Positions 26,511 to 35,591 of a stretch of 64,000 nt of DNA are shown here, piece by piece. The notes below the pieces were generated by a model. It saw nothing but the letters and a program-made list of their open reading frames with translations, had not been told where the DNA came from and did not search any database. This DNA comes from Halobacillus halophilus DSM 2266 (GTDB lineage Bacteria > Bacillota > Bacilli > Bacillales > Halobacillaceae). The position numbers and the translations under genes are program-made. The stretch is from NCBI RefSeq assembly GCF_000284515.1, contig NC_017668.1, positions 1,116,001-1,180,000 on the forward strand, in the 5' to 3' direction. Every line of letters begins with the position of its first letter. Within the stretch, counting starts at the first letter, position 1.

Positions 26511-27646
26511 TCAACTGTACCGTGGCGGAGAAGCTTCATTTTTACATTAAATGATACATTAAGATTGGGGATTTGCTGTCGCCAGTTTTCATTCGTTACG
26601 CGGTTTTCACGATTTTTGGAATTGTAGACCTTTCCAAAACCAACAGGATCAACTTGATTTTCTTTTAATATATTCATGAATTGTTCAAGATCTGATTTTA
26701 CTTTTTTCTCTATTTCTTTTTCCAGTTTATTAATCGCCTTTTCATTCTTTAAATCCACATCTTTTGTAATTTCCAATAACCGTGCTTCCATAGTAACTTT
26801 TACATTCTGCTCAGTTGGGTTTCCTTGTTTAGGCTGAATGTTCAATCCACTGTCAATCTCATGGAGAGAAACGTGAAGCGGACCTTCCTCAGAGGGGCCG
26901 GGCGTATCTTTATGGAACTCTTTTAATGCTTCGTCAGGAAGCTGCAATTGAAATTGTCCGTCTTTATATTCGTCTTTTAATAGCAGCAAATAGAAAGTTT
27001 CCTGTGGTGAAAGTTTGGCTGTGTAACGGTCGTCCTGGAAGAGAGCCAGGCCGCTGATGATTGATTTTTCTTCTTTAATAGACAGCATCGGGAGTGTGGG
27101 ATCGATCCCCGTATCGCGATAATCATGCATGAAGGTTCGGATCGTTGCATCCGGCAGTACATCATTATCTACGCTTTTTTCAATCATTTTCTTAATATAT
27201 TCTCCTGAATTTGAACTTTCTTTGGAGTCATTCAGCTTCAACAAATCAGCCGTTGGTACCTCGCTCACCCCTAACAGACCCATATCGGATACTTTAGCAT
27301 CTCTTTCCAATGTATCCATATATCTAGTCATTCCCCTGGCTGCCAACTGATCCTGAAAAAGTTCCAGCCTGACTTGACCAGATACTAATCGATGGCTTGT
27401 CATTCTGTTCGCTTCAAACCGGAGTCCTTTCGAGGTAGTTGCTTCACTGGTTACGACCTGTGAAGCACTCGTAGTAGATGGATCGAATTGATACATAACC
27501 ATCGTCCCTCTTAAAGAGTCCTCTCCAGCCAAGTCATATCCTACAGCGGTAATAATACCTAACTGCTCAATATAACTTTTTGGGATACAGCCGCTGCATA
27601 TAAAAGCGAGAAAGACGATCAGCGTTATTCTCTTCCCAATCATCAT
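26507..27646 (-). CDS. GerA-family germination lipoprotein subunit C (copy 2)
   Basis: 379 residues with a lipoprotein signal ending CSGC at residue 20. Ger(x)C core: LGIITAVGYDLAGEDSLRGT, VSDMGLLGVSEVPTADLL. It overlaps the B gene by 4 bases (ATGA). This is the third gene of an intact receptor operon that differs in sequence from copy 1. Confidence 0.9.
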   Translation of the reverse strand: MMIGKRITLIVFLAFICSGCIPKSYIEQLGIITAVGYDLAGEDSLRGTMVMYQFDPSTTSASQVVTSEATTSKGLRFEANRMTSHRLVSGQVRLELFQDQLAARGMTRYMDTLERDAKVSDMGLLGVSEVPTADLLKLNDSKESSNSGEYIKKMIEKSVDNDVLPDATIRTFMHDYRDTGIDPTLPMLSIKEEKSIISGLALFQDDRYTAKLSPQETFYLLLLKDEYKDGQFQLQLPDEALKEFHKDTPGPSEEGPLHVSLHEIDSGLNIQPKQGNPTEQNVKVTMEARLLEITKDVDLKNEKAINKLEKEIEKKVKSDLEQFMNILKENQVDPVGFGKVYNSKNRENRVTNENWRQQIPNLNVSFNVKMKLLRHGTVE

Positions 27647-28749
27647 ATTGAATTTTCCTTCCTGAATCTTTTTCTAATGAGCACGAGTGGATAGAGAATC
27701 ACCGGATAAACAAATACCAGCCAGAACCCCAGGGTGGAGGTCCAGTCGGTTAACTGATCAATGTGTACGCGGTATTCAACCAGAATGGAAGCCCCAAACA
27801 ATAAAAGAGCAACGCCATATAAACTTGGTTTCTCGGGCAATTGAAACAGACGTTTTAACGATTGGATCAAAGCCCAGCAGAACAATACTATATTAGGGAT
27901 AATCACCATCATCCATAAAGCAATGGCGATAAAATCGAACCGCTCTACGATCGGGTAGCTGATAATCTTAAATAAGGAAAGGGTGGCCCAGACGGTTTCT
28001 TTAAGCTGTTCAGGGCTGAAGTAACCGATGGACACAACGGTTACCAGCAATATTAAAAAGGTGGTTAACGCTAAACCGGCATGAACCGGCAGCGCAATGT
28101 TCTGTTTATTTTTAATATAAGGATAAACGAAAAATAAAATCTCCAGTCCCAGTACAGAATAGGCCGTTTTATAAGCCCCTTTCAAAAGGTCATATGCACC
28201 CGTGTGAAGAATCGGCGTAAAATGGTCCCAATCCATATAACTAATGGGTTGTGCGAGAGTAAGCACCATCCATATAGTTAACAGGAAAAAGATAAAGCTC
28301 GTCCCCACGACTACTCGGAATCCGCCAATAACGGCATAAATCATAAGAGAAAGTAAGAATCCGCTCATAAGCCATAAAGGAATCTCCGGAAAAATAAACA
28401 CTTGAACGACCTCTATATAATTCTTAATGACGGTTAAAAGGATAAAAAAAAGATAGATAACGTACACGATTCCTAATGTTCTCCCCAGCCATCTGCCAAA
28501 TACATCGCACTGAATCCCAATAATGTCCGCATTGTCATACTTTCTTAAAATTAAGATCATAATCCAGGCTACAAAATGGAGGTAAATACCAGCTAATAAA
28601 ATAGCAATCCATGAATCAGCTCCCGATTCTGTAAAAATTACACGAGGGACTCCCATAAGCCCTGCGCCAATTTGTAGCGTATGCACGATGAAAAAAAGAT
28701 AAAAGGCTTCTACGGCTTTATCTGGCTTAATAATTAAATTGGTATTCAT
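27643..28749 (-). CDS. GerA-family germination permease-like subunit B (copy 2)
   Basis: 368 residues and ten hydrophobic segments of the spore-germination GerB (APC-like) family. Family stretches are QIGAGLMGVPRVIFTESGAD near residue 26 and FDFIAIALWMMVIIPNIVLF near 270. It is uninterrupted, unlike the copy at 12.5 kb. It overlaps gerA and gerC by 4 bases each, which suggests translational coupling. Confidence 0.92.
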   Translation of the reverse strand: MNTNLIIKPDKAVEAFYLFFIVHTLQIGAGLMGVPRVIFTESGADSWIAILLAGIYLHFVAWIMILILRKYDNADIIGIQCDVFGRWLGRTLGIVYVIYLFFILLTVIKNYIEVVQVFIFPEIPLWLMSGFLLSLMIYAVIGGFRVVVGTSFIFFLLTIWMVLTLAQPISYMDWDHFTPILHTGAYDLLKGAYKTAYSVLGLEILFFVYPYIKNKQNIALPVHAGLALTTFLILLVTVVSIGYFSPEQLKETVWATLSLFKIISYPIVERFDFIAIALWMMVIIPNIVLFCWALIQSLKRLFQLPEKPSLYGVALLLFGASILVEYRVHIDQLTDWTSTLGFWLVFVYPVILYPLVLIRKRFRKENSI

Positions 28750-30230
28750 GAAGGATCCACATCTTTTTTCTCAGCTGCCCTGTGGTGGTCAAAGCGTTCC
28801 ATATCTTTAGGCATGACATTCAGGGGGCGGGCATTATTTTTTTGAAAAGGAAGCCTTATAAGAGAATCATTAATGTCCTTCCATTGGAACGGATATATAG
28901 GAGCAAGATAAGGTCTCCCAAGCGACTTTTGTTTTAATAAGTGGATGAGGATAAAGCTTAGAGCAAACGTGATACCTATCAATCCCCAGGCACCAGCAAG
29001 AATAATCATGGGAAAACGAATGATCCGTATCGCTGTTCCCATTAAATAACTTGGAGCTGTAAAAGAAGCAAGTGCGCTGAGCGCAATGATAATGATCAGA
29101 ATGTTACTGGTAAATCCGGCTTTAACTGCCGCCTGCCCTAAAACAATCCCCCCCACAATACCCATGGTCTGACCGACTTTTGTCGGGAGACGGGCTCCGG
29201 CTTCGCGTAACAGCTCAATCAGCATTTCCAGCAGAAGAGCCTCGAGAACAGGTGGAAACGGTACCATGGCGCGCGACTGCCCGAGTGACACAAGCAGAGA
29301 AGCGGGAATGATTTCATAATGGTAGGTGAGGGCAGCTACATACATAGGTGTAAGAATGATGGAAAGAGCCATAGCGATAAATCGTAAGAGCCTTATGAAG
29401 GTGCCCATATTCCAGCGCATATATAAATCTTCGGTAGATTCAAAAAAACTAAACAGCGTCATTGGACCAATAAGAGCAGTTGGACTTTTATCCACAAGCA
29501 CACCCACGCGGCCCTTGGAGATTGAGTTGCAGAAGCGATCGGGAAGCTCGGTATTAATAAGCTGTGGAAAGATAGAGCTTGAGGAATCTTCAATTAATTG
29601 CCCTAGTACACTAGTATCTTCTACTTCTGCTACCTTTAAGTCTGTAATTCTTTGACGCATGGTATCCACGTTTTCTTCATTGGCGAGTGATTTAAGATAA
29701 ACAACTCTTACTTCACTTTTAATCCGATCCCCCACAATAAGTTTTTCAACAACTAAATCATCCGTGTCCAGACGCCAGCGAATGACATTTAAGTTGGTAA
29801 CAAGAGACTCTGTAAACGCGAGTTGCGGGCCGAACACCAGAGATTCATTTTCCGCACGATCAAGCGCGCGCGTTTGCTGCTGAGGAAGCAGAAAAGCTAC
29901 GGCTTGTTTATCGCCTGGAAGATAGACGACAACATTTCCGTGAATAATATGCTCCGCAATCTTTTCGATTGAGGAAATGGTCTGGGAAGAAGCAAGAGGA
30001 ATGTTATTTTGAAGATCATGAACCGACCAAGGCTTTTCAGACTTCGTCAGGGAATCGAGCAGTTCTCTTTCCAGGCGGTCTTTCTTAATTTGATAGGAAA
30101 TAAAATGAATCACGACTTCCTGCCCTTTTATATGGAAAACTTTTTGAACAAGGTCAGGGCTCTCATTAAATCGCTGTTTTAAAGTCTCCAGGTAGTTATC
30201 CAACTGTAACGGAAGTGTCGAATGCTCCAT
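28746..30230 (-). CDS. GerA-family germination receptor subunit A (copy 2)
   Basis: 494 residues from ATG 30230, seven bases after AAAGGAGGG; an ATG six bases further out overlaps that site. Hydrophilic N-terminal domain, then membrane segments with LEALLLEMLIELLREAGARL and TKVGQTMGIVGGIVLGQAAV, the usual GerAA-type signature. First gene of an intact A-B-C operon, preceded by a SigG-like promoter, so expression in the forespore is expected. Confidence 0.92.
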   Translation of the reverse strand: MEHSTLPLQLDNYLETLKQRFNESPDLVQKVFHIKGQEVVIHFISYQIKKDRLERELLDSLTKSEKPWSVHDLQNNIPLASSQTISSIEKIAEHIIHGNVVVYLPGDKQAVAFLLPQQQTRALDRAENESLVFGPQLAFTESLVTNLNVIRWRLDTDDLVVEKLIVGDRIKSEVRVVYLKSLANEENVDTMRQRITDLKVAEVEDTSVLGQLIEDSSSSIFPQLINTELPDRFCNSISKGRVGVLVDKSPTALIGPMTLFSFFESTEDLYMRWNMGTFIRLLRFIAMALSIILTPMYVAALTYHYEIIPASLLVSLGQSRAMVPFPPVLEALLLEMLIELLREAGARLPTKVGQTMGIVGGIVLGQAAVKAGFTSNILIIIIALSALASFTAPSYLMGTAIRIIRFPMIILAGAWGLIGITFALSFILIHLLKQKSLGRPYLAPIYPFQWKDINDSLIRLPFQKNNARPLNVMPKDMERFDHHRAAEKKDVDPS

Positions 30231-30258
30231 TGTCATCCCTCCTTTAGTAACGTGTAAT

Positions 30259-30288
30259 TAGTATGCGGAAAAAGGGGCACATTATTAA
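30259..30288 (-). promoter_or_regulatory. SigG-like forespore promoter of ger operon 2
   Basis: On the minus strand TTAATA, 17 bases, then CATACTA. The SigG consensus is TGMATA-N17/18-CATNNTA. It lies about 30 bases from the gerA start. Confidence 0.6.
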
Positions 30289-30324
30289 CAAATTGCAGTT
30301 TACGGTATGGAAGGGAGGCAGCGT

Positions 30325-31350
30325 ATGAATCTCCAATTAATAGAAGTTTATATACCGGACCATCATTTTGATTCTATACACGATAAGCTTAAGGAATACG
30401 ACCATCAATCGTTTTGGGTTTCCAGTGAGTCCGAGGAGCGGACTCTTGTCCGGATTCTCGTTAAAACGAGCGGAGTAGAAGAAATTCTTGATTATTTGGA
30501 AGAGGTATCGAACGTAGTAGAAGGTTTTGAGACCATGCTTATCCCGGTTCAAACATATTTATCGAAAGACACCCTCCATAAAGAATCGAAAGAAGCAAAG
30601 GAAGATGAGGAGTCTGAGAAAGAACAGGCACTTCTATTAAGAGCCAGTCGTCATGAACTGTTGAATTATGTTGAAAAAAACAGTCAGATTAATATGAATT
30701 ACTCCCTTATGATCATCCTGTCCGCTATTGTAGCGACGGTTGGATTTCTGAAGGACAGCGAGGCAGTCGTTATTGGGGCGATGGTGATCGCTCCTATGAT
30801 CGGTCCCGTCATCGCTATTGCGTTTTCATCTATATTGGGAGATTATAAGCTGCTTTGGAAATCCGTGGTGACCTCTATCTATGGGGTAGCGATTGTGTTG
30901 ATCGTCTCGGTGCTTTTTGGGTATTTCACGGATATGGGCATGGGCACGGATCAGTACTTGGATCGGACTAAAGTTACAATCGTGGATATTTTTCTCGGGG
31001 TGGCATCCGGAGCTGCAGGAGCGCTTGCCTTCCTGAACCGCCTCTCAGGGAATCTTGTCGGGGTGATGGTAGCTGTTGCTTTGCTGCCGCCCAGTGTTGC
31101 TCTTGGTATGTCTTTCGGAAATGGATCTTATATGAATGCGTATGGAGCTTTTTTGCTTGTTGTGGTCAATATAATGTCGATTTTACTTGCGGCAGTTACC
31201 ATTTTTTCGATCAGCGGCATACGACCTGTCCGCTGGGAAGCCGTAAAAAGGGCAAACGTATCACGCCCTTTGTCTATTGTGTTTGTCTTTGTCATTGTGG
31301 CAGCTCTTGCGCTGGTTCTGCTTTTAGGAAAGGATATTAATCTCCGATGA
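30325..31350 (+). CDS. DUF389 / TIGR00341-type membrane protein
   Basis: 341 residues from ATG 30325, 6 bases after AGGGAGG. The first about 110 residues are soluble and ferredoxin-like in pattern (LQLIEVYIPDHHFDSIHDKL), then come about six hydrophobic segments with VIGAMVIAPMIGPVIAIAFS and VAVALLPPSVALG, the conserved DUF389 core. The function of the family is not established. It shares its upstream region, head to head, with ger operon 2; a pairing with germination is not implied. Confidence 0.85.
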   Translation: MNLQLIEVYIPDHHFDSIHDKLKEYDHQSFWVSSESEERTLVRILVKTSGVEEILDYLEEVSNVVEGFETMLIPVQTYLSKDTLHKESKEAKEDEESEKEQALLLRASRHELLNYVEKNSQINMNYSLMIILSAIVATVGFLKDSEAVVIGAMVIAPMIGPVIAIAFSSILGDYKLLWKSVVTSIYGVAIVLIVSVLFGYFTDMGMGTDQYLDRTKVTIVDIFLGVASGAAGALAFLNRLSGNLVGVMVAVALLPPSVALGMSFGNGSYMNAYGAFLLVVVNIMSILLAAVTIFSISGIRPVRWEAVKRANVSRPLSIVFVFVIVAALALVLLLGKDINLR

Positions 31351-31394
31351 CAGCGGGATTTTAAATATTTTTACAAAACTTTTCAATTAGACCA

Positions 31395-31423
31395 TTGAAT
31401 TAATTTTTTGAAAATTATATAAT
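31395..31423 (+). promoter_or_regulatory. SigA promoter of the bmrCD-like operon
   Basis: TTGAAT at 31395, 17 bases, then a perfect TATAAT at 31418. Confidence 0.8.
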
Positions 31424-31456
31424 TAATAATCATTTACACTAAAGGAGGTCGCGACG

Positions 31457-31525
31457 ATGGAAAACGTATATGCACAGCAAATTACAAATTTCATACTTGT
31501 CGTGGCCGACAGGGACGTTTGTTGA
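31457..31525 (+). CDS. Leader peptide 1 upstream of the bmrCD-like operon
   Basis: A 22-codon frame, MENVYAQQITNF...DRDVC, with AAAGGAGG 8 bases before its ATG, starting about 30 bases past the promoter. Its last codons lie within the first arm of the hairpin at 31514. In B. subtilis the bmrCD operon is controlled by ribosome-mediated attenuation on a short leader, BmrB; this frame does not obviously resemble it in sequence but sits in the same position. Inference only. Confidence 0.65.
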   Translation: MENVYAQQITNFILVVADRDVC

Positions 31526-31540
31526 ACGTCGCTTTTTTCG
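31512..31540 (+). terminator. Candidate attenuator 1
   Basis: GACGTT (31514) and AACGTC (31525) pair around TGTTG, followed by GC and six T. The stop codon of leader peptide 1 is in the loop, so a ribosome there would block it. Confidence 0.6.
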
Positions 31541-31598
31541 CAAAATGATCAATTAATAGGCTGCGCAAATGCGTGCCCTATTCAGTATGTGTATGTTA

Positions 31599-31630
31599 AG
31601 CATACGTCGTAGCCGGCGTATGCTTTTTTG
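31599..31630 (+). terminator. Candidate attenuator 2 with alternative pairing
   Basis: AGCATACGTCG and CGGCGTATGCT pair around TAGC and are followed by TTTTTT. The left arm also pairs with GTATG at 31591 to give a competing stem, as in antiterminator/terminator pairs. A third hairpin, ACAGGTG/CGCCTGT, is at 31638-31656. Confidence 0.75.
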
Positions 31631-31694
31631 TTGTTGTACAGGTGAACAGCGCCTGTTTAACATAAATAAAAGAATTCAAGGAGGTACTTATGAA

Positions 31695-31751
31695 ATGGAG
31701 ACCACTGTGATCAGAAAAGAATGGAACGAAGATTGGAAAGAAAGTGGCTAG
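31695..31751 (+). CDS. Leader peptide 2 upstream of bmrC
   Basis: An 18-codon frame, METTVIRKEWNEDWKESG, with AAGGAGGT 9 bases before ATG 31695; the stop is 29 bases before bmrC. A second ATG (31690) in another frame gives only six codons and is too close to the ribosome site. It may couple translation into bmrC or act as the BmrB counterpart. Not a member of a family I recognise. Confidence 0.55.
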   Translation: METTVIRKEWNEDWKESG

Positions 31752-31780
31752 CCAGGAAAGAATGAAGGGACGTGTCAGAT

Positions 31781-33526
31781 ATGTTTAGTGTACTCGTAAA
31801 ATTGCGATGGTTTTTTAAAACCTATTGGAAACGATATTCGTTTGCTATTTTAGCGCTGATCGTTGTTAGTGCGATTGATCTTATTCCTCCAAAGCTGGTA
31901 GGAATGGCGATTGATGAAATTCAATTCAACACACTTACCCCGGAACGGTTAGGAGAAATTATCCTGTTCTATGGCGGGATCATTGTTGCGAGTTACTTAT
32001 TATCCTATTTATGGGACTATACGCTCTTCAGCGGGGCGATGATTATGGAAAGAACCATGCGCACAAGGCTGATGAATCACTTTTTGAGAATGACTCCTGC
32101 TTTTTTCGGTAAAAACCGGACCGGAGACTTAATGGCAAGAGCTACAAACGATTTAAAAGCGCTCACGATGACCGCCGGTTTTGGGATTTTGACCTTAATT
32201 GATTCTACCGTCTTTATGTTTATGATCATTGCTATGATGGGATTTACCATCAGCTGGAAGCTTACATTGGCTGCGCTTCTTCCACTGCCCATTATGGCTG
32301 TCGCGATGAACAAATATGGAAAAGTCATTCATGAACGCTTTACGGAAGCTCAGACGGCTTTTGGAGAGATGAATAACAATGTGCTGGAATCGGTGCGGGG
32401 TGTTCGGGTGATCCGGGCTTTTGTCCAAGAACGAAATGAAGACCACCGTTTTCAGCAGATGACAGAAGAAGTGTATGACAAAAATGTGGAAGTGGCAAAA
32501 ATTGAGGCTCTGTTTGAACCTACTATACAAATCCTTGTAGGTCTTTCCTATACGATCGGACTTGGGTATGGAGCTGCCCTTGTGTTTCAAAATGTTATGA
32601 CGCTTGGAGAGCTGGTTTCCTTCAACGTTTATCTCGGGATGTTAATCTGGCCCATGTTTGCGGTCGGAGAATTAATTAATGTCCTGCAGCGAGGAAATGC
32701 TTCCCTGGACCGTGTCAATGAGACGCTTGATTATCAACCGGAAATAATGAATCCTTCCAACCCTAGGAACGTGAACAGGCCGGAGCAAATTGTATTTAAA
32801 GAGGTAAGCTTTCAGTACCCTCAATCGGAAGCTGAAAGATTAAAAAACGTGAGTGTAGCGATCGAACGAGGTCAGACAATCGGTATTGTAGGCAAAACAG
32901 GAGCGGGAAAGACCACCTTTTTCCGTCAGCTGCTTAGAGAATATCCAGGGCTTGAAGGAGAGCTTTTGATCAATGGAACAGATATTCACTTACTTGATCT
33001 TGGTACTACACGCTCCTGGATTGGTTACGTGCCTCAGGATCAGGTTCTGTTTTCGAAAACGGTTCGTGAAAACATTCAATTCGGTAAGGCAGGGGCGACG
33101 GATGAGGAGATCTACCGGGTATTAAAACTGGCATACTTTCTGGAGGATATCAAAAACCTGCCAGGCGGACTGGATACAAAGGTCGGAGAAAGCGGCGTCA
33201 CTCTTTCCGGCGGTCAGAAGCAGAGAGTCTCCATTGCCCGCGCATTCATCATGAATCCCGAGATTTTAATTCTTGATGATGCCATGTCTGCGGTAGATGG
33301 AAAAACAGAGGCTAATATTATTGAGCATTTACGGAAGGAAAGACAAGGTAAAACTACGCTGATTGCTGCTCATCGTTTGTCTGCCGTAACCCATGCAGAC
33401 CATATTATTGTTCTGGAGGAAGGGCGCATCGCAGAAGAAGGAACACATGAACAGCTGATTAAACAGGGAGGCTGGTACCAAATCCAATATGAACGCCAGC
33501 AGTTAGAAGGGGAGGTGGAGGAATGA
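31781..33526 (+). CDS. bmrC: ABC half-transporter, BmrC/YheI-like
   Basis: 581 residues from ATG 31781, 10 bases after GAAGGGA; the GTG at 31772 is too near. Six membrane helices (ABC exporter fold) then an ATPase domain with Walker A GKTGAGKTT near residue 372, signature LSGGQ near 475 and Walker B ILILDDAMSAVD, whose catalytic position is Asp, not the usual Glu. A degenerate site in one half and a consensus site in the partner is typical for heterodimeric exporters such as BmrC/BmrD. The B. subtilis pair gives multidrug efflux. It overlaps bmrD by 4 bases. Confidence 0.88.
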   Translation: MFSVLVKLRWFFKTYWKRYSFAILALIVVSAIDLIPPKLVGMAIDEIQFNTLTPERLGEIILFYGGIIVASYLLSYLWDYTLFSGAMIMERTMRTRLMNHFLRMTPAFFGKNRTGDLMARATNDLKALTMTAGFGILTLIDSTVFMFMIIAMMGFTISWKLTLAALLPLPIMAVAMNKYGKVIHERFTEAQTAFGEMNNNVLESVRGVRVIRAFVQERNEDHRFQQMTEEVYDKNVEVAKIEALFEPTIQILVGLSYTIGLGYGAALVFQNVMTLGELVSFNVYLGMLIWPMFAVGELINVLQRGNASLDRVNETLDYQPEIMNPSNPRNVNRPEQIVFKEVSFQYPQSEAERLKNVSVAIERGQTIGIVGKTGAGKTTFFRQLLREYPGLEGELLINGTDIHLLDLGTTRSWIGYVPQDQVLFSKTVRENIQFGKAGATDEEIYRVLKLAYFLEDIKNLPGGLDTKVGESGVTLSGGQKQRVSIARAFIMNPEILILDDAMSAVDGKTEANIIEHLRKERQGKTTLIAAHRLSAVTHADHIIVLEEGRIAEEGTHEQLIKQGGWYQIQYERQQLEGEVEE

Positions 33527-35559
33527 AAGGAAAACATTCCACGACCGAACGAAAATTGTTCCGATATGCGTTACATTTCAAAAAGAACATTCTCATTGGT
33601 CTGATATGTCTCGTTATAGCTGTAGCTCTTGAACTCACGGGCCCATTCATAGCTAAACGTTTGATCGACGAACATATCGTGGGGATAGAAGATCAGTGGC
33701 ATCAGGTGAAGTCAGCTGATGATTATACGGTTCGTTACGAAGAGCGCCTTTACAAGCGCGATGACCGTCTGGAAGAGGGAGAAGAAATTAGTGGAACGGC
33801 AACGATTTTACAAGTAGGACGCTCGTACTACTTCATTCCAGAGGAAGTCCCGGCTAGCGGCAATCGATCCATTGAGGATAATAGGATACGAATAGAGACG
33901 GCTAATAAAACATACACGGCTGATGCACAGTCATTATCGCTGCAACAGCTCTACCGTTTCTTTAGACCGGAAATTCCGTCTATTTACTGGCTGCTGGGCA
34001 TTTATGTTGGATTGCTATTTATTGCGGCCTTTTTCCAGTTCACTCATACCTTTCTGCTCCAACGATCGTCCAATCGGATTATTCGTAAGATGAGGGATGA
34101 TTTATTCACGCATATTCAGAAGCTTCCCGTACGGTATTTTATCAATCAGCCGGCTGGTAAAATTGTAGCGAGAGTGACAAATGATACCGAGTCGATTCGA
34201 GAGCTGTATGTAAAAGTACTGGCTACTTTTGTTACTAGCTTTTTCTATATGCTGGGGATTTATGTAGCTCTGTTTTTATTAGATGTCAAGTTAGCCCTTA
34301 TGTGTCTGTTGCTGGTTCCAATTATTTATGGATGGATGAGGATGTATAAGTACTTTGGCGGTAAGTACAATACAGTCGTGCGATCTACGGTAAGCGATAT
34401 GAATGGCAATATTAATGAAGCTATTCAAGGAATGTCCATTATTCAAGCATTCAGGCAGGAAAAGCAGACTTCGGATGAGTTCGAGAGTTTAAATGAACGT
34501 CACTTCAGTTATCAGAGGAAACTGGTTCGATTAAGTGCGCTCACTTCATTTAATCTTGTTAATGTTCTGCGAAATATCGCTTTCGTAGGCTTTCTGTGGT
34601 ACTTTGGCTCCCAGTCTTTTGGAGCTGAAGGAATCGTTACTGTGGGAGTGCTATACGCTTTTGTCGACTATCTAAACCGACTTTTCCAGCCTGTGACGGA
34701 CCTCGTAAACCAGCTTCCTCAATTGGAAGAGGCCCGTGTAGCCGCCAGCCGGGTATTTGAGTTGCTGGAAGAGGAAGGGGAAGAAAGAAACAGTAGTGAA
34801 GCAGCACGATATCGCGGCCAAATCGCTTTTAATCACGTGTCGTTTGCCTATGAAGATGATAATTTCATATTAAAGGATATTAATTTTCAAGTAGAGCCAG
34901 GTCAGACGGCTGCTTTCGTCGGCCACACAGGTTCTGGTAAAAGCTCCATTATGAACTTGCTATTTCGGTTCTATGATCCTCAAATAGGTCAAGTGACCAT
35001 TGATAGTCACCCAACGACAGAATGGTCACGTCAACAAGTCCGAAGTCATATGGGAATAGTTCTGCAGGACCCGTTCATCTTTACAGGGACTATTTTGTCG
35101 AATGTAACGATGAACGATGACCGTATTTCCCGGGAAATGGCTATAGAATCGTTAAAAGCGGTTGGAGCGGATCGCTTTATTGAGAAGCTTCCCGAGCAAT
35201 ATGATGCTCAGGTAAAGGAAAAGGGCGGTTCCCTTTCTATGGGTGAAAGACAACTGATTTCCTTTGCCAGAGCATTGGCTTTTGACCCTGCAATTCTAAT
35301 CCTGGATGAGGCTACTGCGAATATTGACACAGAAACCGAGCAAATGATCCAGAAAGCTTTAGAAGTTTTAAAGGAAGGGCGAACCACACTGGTTATTGCG
35401 CATCGTCTATCGACAATTCAGCAGGCAGATCAAATATTTGTATTAAATCATGGTACAATGGTGGAGCAGGGAACGCATGAAGAACTGGTCGCTCTTGGAG
35501 GTCAATACTTCCAAATGTACCGTATGCAGCAAGGGTCATCAAAAGTCAGTGCCATGTAG
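33523..35559 (+). CDS. bmrD: ABC half-transporter, BmrD/YheH-like
   Basis: 678 residues (B. subtilis BmrD about 673). After the first helix comes an extra-long extracellular insertion (about residues 40-145), known in BmrD, then the remaining membrane helices. The ATPase domain has Walker A GHTGSGKSS near residue 470, a signature written LSMGERQ and Walker B ILILDEATANID with the catalytic Glu. With BmrC it makes one working and one degenerate ATP site. Start overlaps the bmrC stop (ATGA). Confidence 0.88.
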   Translation: MKGKHSTTERKLFRYALHFKKNILIGLICLVIAVALELTGPFIAKRLIDEHIVGIEDQWHQVKSADDYTVRYEERLYKRDDRLEEGEEISGTATILQVGRSYYFIPEEVPASGNRSIEDNRIRIETANKTYTADAQSLSLQQLYRFFRPEIPSIYWLLGIYVGLLFIAAFFQFTHTFLLQRSSNRIIRKMRDDLFTHIQKLPVRYFINQPAGKIVARVTNDTESIRELYVKVLATFVTSFFYMLGIYVALFLLDVKLALMCLLLVPIIYGWMRMYKYFGGKYNTVVRSTVSDMNGNINEAIQGMSIIQAFRQEKQTSDEFESLNERHFSYQRKLVRLSALTSFNLVNVLRNIAFVGFLWYFGSQSFGAEGIVTVGVLYAFVDYLNRLFQPVTDLVNQLPQLEEARVAASRVFELLEEEGEERNSSEAARYRGQIAFNHVSFAYEDDNFILKDINFQVEPGQTAAFVGHTGSGKSSIMNLLFRFYDPQIGQVTIDSHPTTEWSRQQVRSHMGIVLQDPFIFTGTILSNVTMNDDRISREMAIESLKAVGADRFIEKLPEQYDAQVKEKGGSLSMGERQLISFARALAFDPAILILDEATANIDTETEQMIQKALEVLKEGRTTLVIAHRLSTIQQADQIFVLNHGTMVEQGTHEELVALGGQYFQMYRMQQGSSKVSAM

Positions 35560-35591
35560 TTTCAATTCTCCTGTCTTAAGGGGGACCGCTC

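Noticed and set aside
31569-31751. 60-codon ORF across the bmr leader
   Set aside because: No ribosome site at 31569 and it runs through terminator 2; only its last 18 codons have a good site.
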